Assembly (NCBI GenBank): GCA_963556495.2
Contig: OY747712.1
Location: 54,265,069-54,329,068 of the forward strand
DNA: 64,000 nucleotides
Direction of reading: 5' to 3'
From: Valencia hispanica
Taxonomy: Eukaryota > Chordata > Actinopteri > Cyprinodontiformes > Valenciidae
Below are positions 45,839 through 57,015 of this stretch, one piece after another (the first letter of the stretch is position 1; each line of letters opens with the position of its first letter). Below the pieces are notes generated by a model that did no database searches, was not told where the DNA came from, and was given only the letters and a program-made list of their open reading frames with translations. The translations under genes were made by a program, and so were the position numbers.

Positions 45839-47371
45839 CCATGGCTATGCCCTCGGCCGAGATGACGTATCCCAGAAAGGTGGTGGAGTGTTTGTGGAAG
45901 GCACACTTCTCCACTTTGCAGTAGAGGTGGTTCTGGAGAAGTCGCTCGAGGACAGCGTGGACATGCCGGACGTGGTATACCTCCGACGTAGAGTGAATCA
46001 GAATGTCGTCCAGGTAGACGTACACCCACCGTCCCAGCATGTCTCGGAAAACGTCGTTTAAGAGGCGTTGAAAGACTGCTGGGCTGTTGCATAGACCAAA
46101 GGGCATGACTTGATACTCCAAGTGGCTGGTGGGAGTACTGAACGCCGTCTTCCACTCGTCGCCCTGCCGTATACGGATCAGGTTGTAACCGTTCCGCAGG
46201 TCGAGACGAGTAAAGATGGAGGCTTTGGACAAAGAGTCTAACACAGTGCTCACAAGAGGAAGTGGATGACGATCTTTAATGGTTATTTTGTTCAAACCCC
46301 GGTAGTCAATACAGGGACGGAGGGTCCCCTCCTTCTTCTTAACAAAGAAGAACCCTGCCGACGCCGGAGAAGTAGAAGGGCGGATGAACCCCTGGTCGAG
46401 AGCCTCTGAGATGTAGGTCTCCATTTGTGCCGTCTCCTCCAAGGAGAGGGGAAATTGGCGGCTACGCGGGGGCGCTGCTCCTGGCAAGAGGTTGATGGCC
46501 ATATCGTAGGAACGATGGGGTGGTAGTTGGGAAGCCCTCCTCTTGCTAAAAACTTCAACCAGATCTCTGTAGGGAGGAAGGATGGCTGGGACCGGAATGA
46601 CCTCCGGTACCCTGACGGAGGGTGGCCGGAGGCATCGGAGTGAACAGGAGGGACCCCAGCTGAGAATCTGCTGCGTGGACCAGGAGAACTGAGGGTCGTG
46701 TGTCCAGAACCAGGGATGGCCTAAGATGAGTGGTGTAGTCCTGGAAGCGATGACCAGGAAGCTGATGAGTTCCGTGTGGTCGCCGACCCACATCCGAACC
46801 TCGGTGGTACGTTGTCGGATGGGTTAGGTTGCAACGGGTGTCCATCGACGGAGATCACGGGTATAGGTCGCGGCAGCAGCTGCAGGGAAAGTCGTAATCT
46901 TTCAGCCAACTGTGTGGAGATGAAGTTATCCGCTGCACCAGTATCCAGCAGAGCGGAGCATGTGTGGTGCGGATCAGGGTGGAGAAGCTGGACAGAGAGG
47001 AGGAAGCGGTTAGGAGACGTGATACCAGGTGAAATTCCTCCTACCCTCACCTGGCCTGGTCTTTTCCCGGCCGGAGTGAACATTGCCGCAGGGGATGTGC
47101 TGGCGATCCACAATAGGCACAGAGTATCTCTCTGCGCCGTCTCTCTTTTGTCCTCCGGGGGCAGATGGCCAAGATGCATCGGCTCCTCTTGATCCTCAGA
47201 GCGGGGGCGTGGCGGAGCAGAGCTGGCTTCGATGGGGCGGAACTGAAAGGGGCGGTGCGTCGGAGAGCGCGCCGGTGGTCTGGGGCGGCACATGACGCGC
47301 CGGTCAAACTCGAGAGCCAGGGTCACTGCGGCGTCCAGAGTCTTGGGCGCCTCCCGGCCGACCATCTCATC
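45838..47371 (-). pseudogene. Ty3/Gypsy fragment: gag end, protease and reverse transcriptase, truncated
   Basis: On -, the gag C-terminus (47371-47050) ends in a zinc knuckle CAYCGSPAHPLRQC (CX2CX4HX4C). The protease follows with SALLDTGAADNFIS (near 46960), carrying the Asp-Thr-Gly motif. The RT is in one long frame (46793 down to 45838) with [74 protein letters not shown] and [16 protein letters not shown]. It stops abruptly there: RNase H and integrase are missing, and no LTR is present. One frameshift separates protease and RT. It is a different family from the Gypsy at 8.3-13.1 kb and less decayed. Confidence 0.88.
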
Positions 47372-47382
47372 TTTGATGTAAA

Positions 47383-47715
47383 TTTATAAAGGATTTATAA
47401 AGTGTTTTTCATACAAACATTGCAATTCAAATGACCCCACATAAACCACATTCCCATCCCACCCCCACAGATTTCAAAGCATCATCACATTTATACCCCC
47501 TCCCCCCCCAACCCAATTGCTATGCGCACACACACTCAAGAGCAACATTAATAAGGACATCTGGCAGAATACAGATGAGCCAGGTAAGGTAAGGAAACTC
47601 CATCAAAGGAGCCATCTGCACTGGCAGTAGCACATCAACTGCAGTAGCCAAGGCACTGACACAGGGCGCCCAGAGGAGGCGAGGCCGAGACCCCCACCTC
47701 CACCCAAGCGCTACG
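47383..47715 (-). repeat. 3' end of the unnamed LINE family (copy B)
   Basis: The reverse complement of this block matches copy A at 40492-40805, sharing the GCGCCCTGTGTCAGTGCC-type phrase, the G-rich centre and the end ACTTTATAAATCC. It sits between the truncated Gypsy and the L2 element. Confidence 0.65.
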
Positions 47716-47729
47716 TTGTTTGCATGGCT

Positions 47730-47878
47730 GAAGGAGGAGTAGCCTCTCCCAACCTCTCCTGATCTCTAGCCTTATTCTCTTTTCTTATTTTCATTTCTTA
47801 GCTTTTCTTGGCTTTTTTCTTAGTTACTTTATACACCAAGCCTCTTGAGTCACTGTATTAGACCGGATCTCTTTTTTT
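47730..47878 (+). other. presumptive 5' leader of the L2 element
   Basis: A pyrimidine-rich stretch (CTTATTCTCTTTTCTTATTT and onward) between the LINE tail and the L2 ORF1. It is probably the 5' UTR of the following L2 copy; no boundary repeat was identified. Confidence 0.4.
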
Positions 47879-48980
47879 TTGGATTACTTTCTGAAGGACT
47901 GTGGATTACCAAAATGCCGTTTTGCTCAGCTGAGGACTGCGGAGAAACTGCTCCAGAGAATTGAAACAATCGAGAGGAAGCTACACCTTCTCCAGATTAA
48001 TTTTAATCTAAACGCTGGATATGGAAATGAGACAACTTTACCGATAACTACACGCAGGGAGAAAGAACTTGGCAGCCCTGTGTTATCTCGGTCCAACAGT
48101 CTCCCACAGAAGCCACAGAACAACGCTACTCCTCCAGCCAAAAGGCGTTTAACGGGTAGAACACCCCATTCCCAATTCGATGAAGACTGGCCGGCTTTAA
48201 AGCGCACTGAATCTACACCTGCTTTCTCTGCTCCCAGGAAGAAGAAATGAAAGAACCAACAACCCAGAGCAAGATATATCACTCCACCCGGAATACAGCT
48301 GAGAAACAGATTCCCAGCCCTCAGTTCACCGAAAGACAATGCAACCCTTGGAACCAGTCAAGGCCACCAGGAGAATTTCATCCACATGAAGCGGTCACAT
48401 AAAAAAGTAAGAACCCCCCCCCCAACCACCACCAAAAGCTCTCATCATACATGACGGCTCTATTAATGGTGCTGAAGATTGTTGTAGCCAGAACACTAGC
48501 ATTATCAGCTGCCCCAAAAATACAGTGAGAGAAATATCAGAAAAAAATCCCGACGATTTTGGAGCAACATCCTAACCTGGAAAAAGCTTGTTATCCATGC
48601 AGGACCAACTGATGTAGCCAAAAAGCAGCATGAAGTTCTCAAATCAGACTTCTCTGATATGCTACAGGGACTTGGTGGACTCAACATAAACATATTTGTC
48701 AGCAGACCAATCCCTGAAGGGAATGATGAAAGGTACAGTCGACTTCGCATGCTCCATAAATGGTTGAAGAGAAAATCTGTTGAAAAATCGATCCCATTTA
48801 TTAATAACTTTCAAGTCAAATGAGCGTTATCTTAACAGAGCTGGACTGAGACTGTTGACCTCAAATATTTTCTGTTATCTGAATAAACACCCCAGAACTG
48901 ACCTTGGAGCACAGCCTGTTGATACTTCCATAGCACAAACATTTCCCGACACAGGCAAACTGAAGATTACATAATCACCA
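47879..48980 (+). pseudogene. L2-type LINE ORF1 with SGNH/esterase-like domain
   Basis: The N-terminal frame (47879-48250) has a short helical segment (RTAEKLLQRIETIERKLHLL) and a basic Ser/Pro-rich tail. After a gap, 48500-48830 reads in other frames EKLVIHAGPTDVAKKQHEVL, SDFSDMLQGLGGLNINIFVS, RPIPEGNDERYSRLRMLHKW and SIPFINNF. This is the pattern of the esterase (SGNH-fold) domain found in ORF1 of many L2/CR1 LINEs; the usual VIHVGTND-type motif is partly mutated (HAGPTD). The frame is broken by stops near 48250 and 48820. Its position directly upstream of the endonuclease supports the assignment. Confidence 0.7.
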
Positions 48981-49379
48981 GCACAGACAGCTGTACAGAC
49001 TGACAGAGAACAAACACTTCCAGCAAGTATTCCAATGTCATCAGACTCATTGACACCTAATGACTCTCCGTTTAGAGATTTATCAGACAGACTGAAAGCA
49101 CAAATTAGAATTGGATCACAACTAACACTAAAACTATGAGTACATCAGCCTCCTGGGACTAACACTGGATGTAGTCTGCCCATGCCTGAACTGGTAATCA
49201 CGGACATCTGATGTGCAAGGGAACCGGACAGTAATCCCACTACCACTGTCTTCTAGAAGTCGTTCGGCCACCCTAAAAAAATCATAGAAGTTATTATTAG
49301 CAAGAGAAAACCAAAAACTCAAGCCAAACACACTTATAATAAAACAAATCTCAAATTGATCACCTGTCAGAAGGTTCAG

Positions 49380-51707
49380 CTACCGATTATAAAATCACTT
49401 AAGTTAGCTTTATTAAATATTAGGTCTTTATCATGAAAGTCACTCCTACTCAATTAATTCATAACTGAACATAAAATTCATGCCCTTTTTTATCAGAAAC
49501 ATGGCTAGATGTAAATAATGAAACATCTGTATTGATAGAATCTACTCCTCCAAATTACAATTTCTTAAGCGAGAGCAGGAAACACAGACGAGGTGGAGGT
49601 GTAGCCACAATCTTTCAAAACTCAATGAACTTTAAAAAGCTATCCCTGGGCACATTTGAATCTTTTGAATATCTAGCCACCCAGATAAATGAGCCTAAAA
49701 AAAGCTCTATTTCTAAGCTTATATAAACCCTCAAAACGTTACTCTTACTTCTTTAAAGATTTCAGCGACCTTCTTTCCGTAATATGTATCGATTATGACC
49801 AATTAATCACTGTGGGGTTCAACATCCATACTGACCCCCAGGACTAGCAAAAACATTAAGTGACGCTCTTCACAACTTTGGCCTGACCCAGCATGTCAAA
49901 CAACCAACATACCATAAAGGACACACTCTGGACTTAATTATCTGCAAAGGTTTAACTATATCTGACATCTCCGTAATTGATATTGCATTATCTGACCATT
50001 TCTGTATTTTCTTTGAAAGTACCATCTCTGCTAAAATATATAGCCACAGTGAGATAACTGTAAAAAAGCGTTTTCTCGGGGACAGTTCTGTTGAAACCTT
50101 TAAAAGTATTTACCCTTGCACCACATCCCCCTCATCTCACAACTCCAACTCAGTAAAAAAGCTGGTAGATAATTTCCTCGGAAAAATCTCAGACATCATG
50201 GATTCCAGTGCTCCGACTAAAGTGAAAGTAGTCTCAGGCAGAAAGAAGTCTCCGTGGACAAGCGATCCACTGGTACGTAGTGAAAATAAGGAGTGTCAAC
50301 GAGCCGGGAGAAAATGGCGGAAAACTCGACTCCAGGTTCACTATGAGATCTACAAAGAGAGACTGAACAGATATCAGTTAACTTTAAAAGAAGCTAGGGA
50401 ATTGTTCTTTTCTAAAATATTTACCAGAAACATTAATAATGCACAGACTCTGTTTACAACAGTGGAAAGACTAACTAATCCTCCAGTGACTGTAGCCCCT
50501 GAACTAAATTCTACCAGGGCCTGCAATGAATTTGCCAGCTTTCTCACTAAAAAGATTCTAACAATTAGACGGTCGGTCTGTACCGCAGTACCGAACCGAC
50601 TACCAATGTTATACCCAAAAAACACCAATGTAGAAAAATGTCAGAATTTTATGAATTAAACCAAAAAAAACTAGAAGAAATCATTAACCAATTAAGCTCC
50701 TCCTCCTGCTGTCTTGATATTCTACCCACAGCTTTCCTTAAGAAAGTTTACCCGCTCATTGTGTCTGATCTGATTCAAATAGTGAACTCATCCCTCCTGT
50801 CAGGTGTCTTCCCCCAGGCTTTAAAAACAGCAGTTATTAAACCACTGCTAAAGAAGAAGAATCTGGACAACATGTTAATGCAGAACTACAGGCCAATCTC
50901 TAATATTCCATTCATCAGTAAAATTATTGAAAAATTGTGTTTCAGCAGTAAATGGCTTCATAACAATGACCAACAGCTTTGATGTTTTTCAGTCTGGTTT
51001 CCGTGCTCACCACAGCACTGAGACTGCCCTTGTCAAAGTTTTCTATGACATCCACATAAAAACAGTCTGTGGTAGAACCACAGTGCTGGTTCAGTTGGAT
51101 CTCAGTGCAGCTTTTGAAACTGTTGATCATGAAACGACTGGAGAGCTGGGTCGGACTCTCTGGTACAGTACTTGGCTGGTTTGAATCTTACCTAAAGAAC
51201 AGGGACTTCTTTGTTCCAGTAGGAAACTTTTCATCAGAACAAACAGAAATCACATGTGGGGTGCCTCAGGGCTCCATCCTGGGGCCCCTCTTATTTAATA
51301 TCTACATGCTCCCACTTGCCCAGATTATAACAACCAATAAGATTAGCTACCATAACTATGCAAATGATACTCCGCTCTACATTATGATGTCACCAGGTGA
51401 CTTTGAACCCATCCAAACGCTGAGTACATGGATCGAGCAAATCAATGGATGGATGTGTCATAACTTCCTCCAGTTGAACAGAAACAAAACAGAAGTAATT
51501 ACTTTTGGACCTAAAGAGGAAAGATCAATAGTCAGCAAACAGCTCCAGTTAATGCAGCTAGAAACTACTGATCAGGCCAGAAATCTAGGTGTAGTTATGG
51601 ACTCAGATCTAAAATTTAACCCTTGGGCAAAAAAAGTTATTTTAGTTTCCAAAACAAGACACTCCTTGTTTTTAGCAAACCAAAAATTATTTAATTTCTA
51701 TTTGTAA
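49380..51707 (+). pseudogene. L2-type LINE ORF2 (endonuclease and reverse transcriptase), frameshifted
   Basis: The endonuclease covers about 49390-50100, with FLSETWLDVNNETSVLIEST, RRGGGVATIFQNS and, in other frames, DFQRPSF and IALSDHFCIFF. A linker follows (50198-50659) with KVKVVSGRKKSPWTSDPLVR and WRKTRLQVHYEIYKERLNRY. The RT begins at 50638 (LDILPTAFLKKVYPLIVSDL, AVIKPLLKKKNLDN, YRPISNIPFISKIIEKL) and continues with [52 protein letters not shown] and [13 protein letters not shown]. The last holds AND in place of the catalytic ADD. It ends at 51707 without the C-terminal part or 3' tail. At least five frame breaks. Confidence 0.85.
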
Positions 51708-52191
51708 TCTAAAGAAAAGTTCAGAAGCTTTCTTTTAGCCAGCTGACCAGCAGTGCCCAGCAACAGTTTTGGGATACCGTCTACAGCTATAGAAAACCAC
51801 TCTGAACACACTCTGATGATTTCTCTGGTATCTCATTAAAAACATTTGAAACCAGAGATGTGGGATGATGGAAAAATTCAAACAGTTTGGAGATGGTATA
51901 TTTTGACACCCTTAACAAACATCTGACACACACCTACTGGCAATTTGAGGTGCAGATATTTGAAGATATGTGAAGATATGTGAAGCAGAACTTTATTTGT
52001 TACTTTTCACATTTTCCAGAAGACATGAGGGTAAAGCATTGGGATTTTGGAAACTTGTCTCCACCAGTTTACCTTCTTCATGTAAATGCTATTTCCCACA
52101 TTGTCCTGTTTAATCATTCAATCAGAAACTGATGCACTGAAGCAGTACAAGTTCTGTAATATAAAATGTCTTTTTCACTCTTGTGCCTCAG
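51708..52191. other. kcnn1 intron end
   Basis: Unremarkable sequence with an A/T-rich body and an acceptor CTCAG before 52192. The duplicated word GAAGATATGTGAAGATATGT near 51962 is the only local feature. Confidence 0.5.
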
Positions 52192-52319
52192 GTAAAGAAC
52201 ACAGCTGCCAATGTACTCAGGGAAACATGGCTCATTTACAAACACACCAAGTTGGTCAAGAGGATAGATCATGCCAAGGTGCGGAAACACCAGCGCAAGT
52301 TTCTCCAAGCCATCCACCA
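52192..52319 (+). CDS. kcnn1: kcnn1 exon: calmodulin-binding domain (128 nt)
   Basis: After the acceptor CCTCAG, 42 codons plus two bases encode [20 protein letters not shown], then [20 protein letters not shown] and IH, leaving CA before the donor GTAAGT at 52320. This is the core of the calmodulin-binding domain, where constitutively bound calmodulin senses Ca2+ and opens the pore. The basic RKHQRKFL segment is diagnostic of SK channels. It joins in phase 0 to the preceding exon. The dangling CA must be completed by the first base of the next exon, which explains how the microexon below can be included or skipped in frame. Confidence 0.97.
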
Positions 52320-52783
52320 GTAAGTCCTGTACTCCCTGTACTCTGATTGACGTTTTAAACTGCTGTTTGCTGCCATTCAAAGTTTCTCTGCAGAAAGTAA
52401 AACTAAGGGCAGTCTATGTGGTTGTCATATTTAAGGTTCAAAATATTTAAACCTCATATCTAGTTATATTGCTAATATGGTAAAGAAATTAAGCCATAAC
52501 TATATCTTATCCCCCTGTAGAACTATTCCTTTTATTGTCATACTCACCTACATGTATACCTTGACAGATGCACACACACCACACACATTCTTTCTCAAAC
52601 ACCTACACACATTCAAACTATTGTGATGGTCCTTCCTATTTCCCAAACCGACCCCCAACCCCCTCCAACCCTCTTTTACCCTGCGCTTACAGCGACAAGT
52701 GTAATGGTTTCACTCGTTTCGTGAATGTTGTGAGGTTAAAACTCTGTACTGTGTTCTGTCCTTGTTTTGCTCTATCACCGCAG

Positions 52784-52792
52784 AGCTCAGAA
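52784..52792 (+). CDS. kcnn1: kcnn1 AQK microexon (9 nt)
   Basis: A pyrimidine-rich tract and CAG acceptor (52781-52783) are followed by AGCTCAGAA and the donor GTAAGT (52793). With CA from the previous exon, the bases read CAA GCT CAG AA, i.e. Gln-Ala-Gln-Lys when the next exon supplies the last base. Mammalian SK1 transcripts have exactly this optional Ala-Gln-Lys between AIHQ and LRSVK at the end of the calmodulin-binding domain, where its inclusion changes calmodulin binding. SK2 and SK3 lack it. The microexon therefore supports kcnn1 identity and probable alternative splicing. The following exon was not found and should lie beyond 64 kb or was missed. Confidence 0.88.
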
Positions 52793-53640
52793 GTAAGTTA
52801 AGTCTTCTATGTATCCTTCTCCTACTGTTTCCTCAACATCCTCCTCCTTCTCCTCTCTCCATGTCTGCGTTTGACATGCATGAGAAAAAAAAAAATTGGA
52901 TGCTGAATTGTTTTTTTTGTATTTATTTATTTCAGTGTTCCATTTCCTCCCCTCTCCTTCCCATTCTCTCTTGAATGGAATGTGCCAAAAAAAGCATCAA
53001 CATTTTGCTACCAGCGTCAGTAATTAAGGGTTGTCTGGAGAGAATGTGTGAAAGAAAAAGCTTCTCACAGAGTGAGCTTGGACCTTTTATTGGCCAAGAT
53101 CATCCTCATCTACTGCACAAGTGTATGACTAATATAGCTGCTGCCTGAGCTATATTAACTGTCATCAGCAGAACTCATCCTACACTCTTGATGGTTTTGT
53201 GATGACATTTATCCAAACTGTGTAACATGCTGTAGCAACATAAAGTGGCTGAACTGTTAGCCGTTTGTTTAGTTTTTGCCTTTTCCTCTCTAGAATAATC
53301 TCAAAGTTTGATAGAATCCCCACAAAATCCATTAGGTTGTGCATGAAAGCCTTAACGTTACACACCATTAGATTTTAGTCAATGTTAGGCCTAAACTGGT
53401 TTTGAAGACTGACTGTGTTATAACCATGAGGAAAAATTATATGATTTCAAAGCTGCTAAAATTGCAGGTTTCTGCAAGTTTCAGTAAATTACATTTATTA
53501 GCTGTTATTTATATTCACATTCAATACACAGAATATTGATGAAAAGTCAATTTATTTCAGTCTAATCTTAAATAAATTTAAGATTAGAGTTTTACATCAG
53601 CCTAATAAAAAACAATGTTAGTACAGAATTTTTAAGTAAT
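52793..53640. other. kcnn1 intron; no gene recognised
   Basis: A pyrimidine-rich stretch (52800-52870) follows the microexon donor and might act in splicing control. The remainder is AT-rich without recognisable repeats. Confidence 0.45.
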
Positions 53641-54840
53641 TTGTGATACATTCCAATAATGGAAAGGAAAGAAAAGTAGCACTACAAACTAAAATCAAAT
53701 GCTTCAGTTAATATTCTGAATCGAACAGCCTAAGTCAACTCTAAGCAGATGGGTTTTTAGCCTTGATTCAAAGGAACTCAGTGTTTCAGGAGTTTTGCAG
53801 TTCTTTGGAATTTTGTTCCAGATTAGAAGAGCATAGAAATTGAATGGTGCTTATTGATGTTTGGTTCTGATTCAGGAAACTGATTAGAAAAGGACCCAAA
53901 TGCAGAGCAGAACTGCATTGAAACAGAATATTTTAATGAATTAAAGTAATTTACAGAACACATCTTGAAATTTAGGAAGAAAACAGATTGGGTAACAAAC
54001 TAAGCAGCAGAGTTAGCATCCAGTAACAAACAATTGAAATAAAGGAGCCTAAATACTGAGGAGAGTTGGAAATGAGAAAGAAAAGCAGAGGAACTAATTA
54101 GAGGCAAATGGGAACAGCTGAGGGAGAGTGCAAGCAGAGAAGAATCAGGTAATGGGAAACAGCTGTGAAAGGGAGCAAACTGGAAGGTAGGTGCTTAATT
54201 AACACTGGCTGAACAGGTAATTAGAGAAACTGCAAAATAAGGGAAAACACCAATACTGGTCAAAGGGAACAAGATTCATTATTCATAACGAACCAAAGTA
54301 ACAAATAAAGGAATTAACTGATATGCCAAGATCTAAACTGATATAAACAACAAGGAAATAATCAAAATACAAACTCAGAAAAAAGTTAGCACCCAAACAC
54401 CACAGGATCGTGACAAGTAGACTTGAACCAGAGGACCTGAGTGGTCTTGGAGGGCGTTGGTATAGTAACAGTAGATCTTCAAAATACTTTGGTGCTAAGC
54501 GATTCAATGACTTATAAACTAGTAAAAGTATTTAGGAGTCTATTCTCTGAGCTACAGGGAGCCAGTGTAAGGACTTTAGAACTGGGGTGATGTGCTCTAC
54601 TTTCCTGGTTCTAGTGAGGAACACGAGCAGCAGTGTTCTGGATCAGCTGCAGCTGTCTGATTGATTTTTTAGGCAGACCTGTGAAGACGCTGTTGCAGTA
54701 ATCCATCTGACTAAAGATAAACGCATGGATGAGTTTTTCCAGGTCCTGTTGCGACATCAGTCCTTTAATCCTAGAAATGTTCTTCAGGTGATAGAAGGCT
54801 GACATTGTTATTGCCTTTATGTGTGTTAAAAGAGGTACAT
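53640..54840 (-). pseudogene. L2-type LINE 3' part, split by an insertion
   Basis: On -, 54805-54611 reads MSAFYHLKNISRIKGLMSQQ, then DLEKLIHAFIFSQMDYCNSV and LQLIQNTAARV, the C-terminal domain of an L2 reverse transcriptase. The 3' UTR lies at about 53640-53880 and 54416-54600. The middle, 53880-54415, is foreign. The stretch ATCAGTCCTTTAATCCTAG near 54757 is shared with 35252, showing one family. Confidence 0.7.
53880..54415. mobile_element. unclassified insertion within the L2 fragment (~535 bp)
   Basis: Foreign sequence from about CTGATTAGAAAAGGACCCAA to CACCACAGGATCGTGACA. It is A-rich and lacks a coding frame. The terminal GATCGTGACA phrase is common at ends of non-autonomous fish elements, but the opposite end does not form a clear inverted repeat. 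The boundaries come from comparison with the flanking L2 sequence and are approximate. Confidence 0.45.
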
Positions 54841-55428
54841 TTAATCTGACAAACGAGCCTCATCGCAACAGATTCTGATTTACTTATGACTATTTTTATA
54901 GAATTATAGAAATGTCGACATAAATGAGTTAACTTGATGATCTGTATAATTAATACCTATGTAATTAGATAACATAAAATGAACCCTAAATAAGCAACAA
55001 AAAGTAAAGAGCAACATTATTTTGAAGGTAGCCTACCCAAGAAAAGGGTGTGGTTTGTTTTTTGTAGTTTTCTCACAGCGTAAAAGGCCACCTGAATTTC
55101 TTTGCTAAAACAAGAACAAACAGAATGAATACATGTAATTCATTACAATTCTCAATACATAAATTACATAAAAACATTAAATAAAAGAAAGTTGATTGTA
55201 GGAGCAATAAATAAATGTATGTAGATGTACAAATGTAGACAATGAATAAATTGAATTTAAAACCTATTCTGTTAAATCTGGACATATTTAAGATTTTTTC
55301 AGATGCTAGCTTGTAGCAGTAGCAGGTGCGCGCTTAATACAAATCCAAAGTGAAATGGGATCCTTCCTGTGATAAGACATCTACATTCGAAGGGACCCCA
55401 TAAACCCTGTATGATAGTTTCTTCCACA
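54841..55428. other. kcnn1 intron; no feature recognised
   Basis: Strongly A/T-rich sequence without recognisable repeat or coding signal. Confidence 0.45.
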
Positions 55429-55432
55429 TTAA

Positions 55433-57011
55433 AGCAACACTAAGTAAGTTTTGTTCTCTGGGTCCCCCTACAGTTGGGAAAAAGGTATTGTTTTCTACTA
55501 CTGTCGTAAAATCTGTTATGGTTACACCAGGGGATTCACGTGCATTGACAAGTGATACCCTTTAACGTTACAAATTTTCACGTCTTGGTCAGCCTTCGTT
55601 CCGTGTCAAATGTCTTCATCCCAGGTACATTTTCTATATTTCAGCATGTCATATGTACGGCAGCGTAGAGCTGTCAGCCATATAATAAAGAAATTACATA
55701 AACTATCGCATTATAACGTGATAGATTATTGTAAAAACGTGAAACTATCACGTTTCAAGTTGTTTTCACGTTTTTAAAATAAACTATCATGTTAGAACTT
55801 GATACGGTCTAATTTCTTTATTATATGGCTGACAGCTCTGTTCTGACATCTGTGCTACCTCCTCAGAATGTCCCACCGTAGCGCGCATCTGTCGGTGCTA
55901 CCCATCAAAAAGTATGTTTACATGCCCAAAACAACAACTGTTAGCTTTGATGTTAAACATAATCATCGGAAAATATTTTTCAAGTGACGGGATTGAAGTG
56001 GCATTTTAGCAGTAATGCCTAACATAGCAAAAATGTATGAATAACAAAAACTTTTCTTTCAATCCACAGAAGATGCTACCCGTTTAATATAAAGCTAAAA
56101 CTAGCACATAAAGATGCACGGAAAATCTTGATCAGAATATACTACCTGTTAAATAGGCCTATAGATGATTAGCACACTCTGGAAATCTGTTATTAGTTGG
56201 TAAAGCAGCTAATGAATATATACCAAGCCAGTTAGACGTAGAGCAGATAGCAGTATTATTTTCTCCAAAATATTAAAATATAGTATGATTATAAGCATAA
56301 ATAGCCCGCAAAATACACCGCAATTTACTCTACGACTCTAATTAATGGAACTTGTTTACATGCAGTATAACGATATCACAGAAGTGAAACTAACATACAA
56401 GGGCTGTCATGTAAACTTGAAACCAGTAGCTTAAGGAAAGCCTTAAAATATTTTGAATTATAATTAGCCAGTAATAAAATAATTTGAATAAAACTAATCG
56501 TAAACTTCAAAGAAATAAAACAGACGAAATGGATCTTCCATGTAGGAATTCTTGATGACAGATTTGCTGAGTAAGCGAATTGTGACGTAACATCGAAATG
56601 TGCTTGCGCAGTGCTACAGGGTAGCACGGATTGAGGGGTAGCACAGATAGTCGGAACACCGGCGTACATATGAATACAATTTCGGCTCCGTCATGATAAT
56701 TGTTCAAGCTACCTGCTGCTAGGTATCTTCCATTTATATGTACCTCCCGAGTATGCTCCACCCAGAGAGCCTTGCAGGATGCTGCACCTACCGGCTTCTG
56801 TGAAGGCTGCCGCAATGCAAGTCACATTTGTAGTCTCATTTGAACTACAAAACCGCTACCCGACGACCCAAACTTACATAGTGCTGTTATGGCCGATAGA
56901 GGGCCGCAAAGCGAATGTGGAAGTGCTGTTTCACCCTGTTATGAGTTGATGAACCACTGACACGAGTTCAGAAACATTATTTTAAGGTAAAAAAAACTCT
57001 TTGGTGTTGCT
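55433..57011. mobile_element. non-autonomous DNA transposon flanked by TTAA (1.58 kb)
   Basis: The left terminus AGCAACACTAAGTAAG and the right terminus (reverse complement AGCAACACCAAAGAG) are flanked by TTAA at 55429-55432 and 57012-57015. A TTAA duplication is used by piggyBac and Kolobok elements; the termini do not start with CCC, so Kolobok is favoured. An inner inverted repeat links CATATGTACGGCAGCG and TGTTCTGACATCTGTGCTAC on the left (55645-55859) with 56634-56675 on the right. A palindromic MITE interrupts the left arm. No transposase is present. Confidence 0.7.
55667..55839. mobile_element. palindromic MITE with perfect 30-bp inverted repeats
   Basis: The left arm 55667-55696 begins AGAGCTGTCAGCCATATAAT, and the right arm 55810-55839 is its exact 30-bp reverse complement. 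The 113-bp core holds two imperfect direct repeats starting AAACTATC (55700 and 55781) and an inner inverted pair AAAAACGTGAAA/TTTTCACGTTTTT, so the RNA or single strand could fold in several ways. It splits the inner arm of the surrounding TTAA element. Confidence 0.85.
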
Positions 57012-57015
57012 TTAA

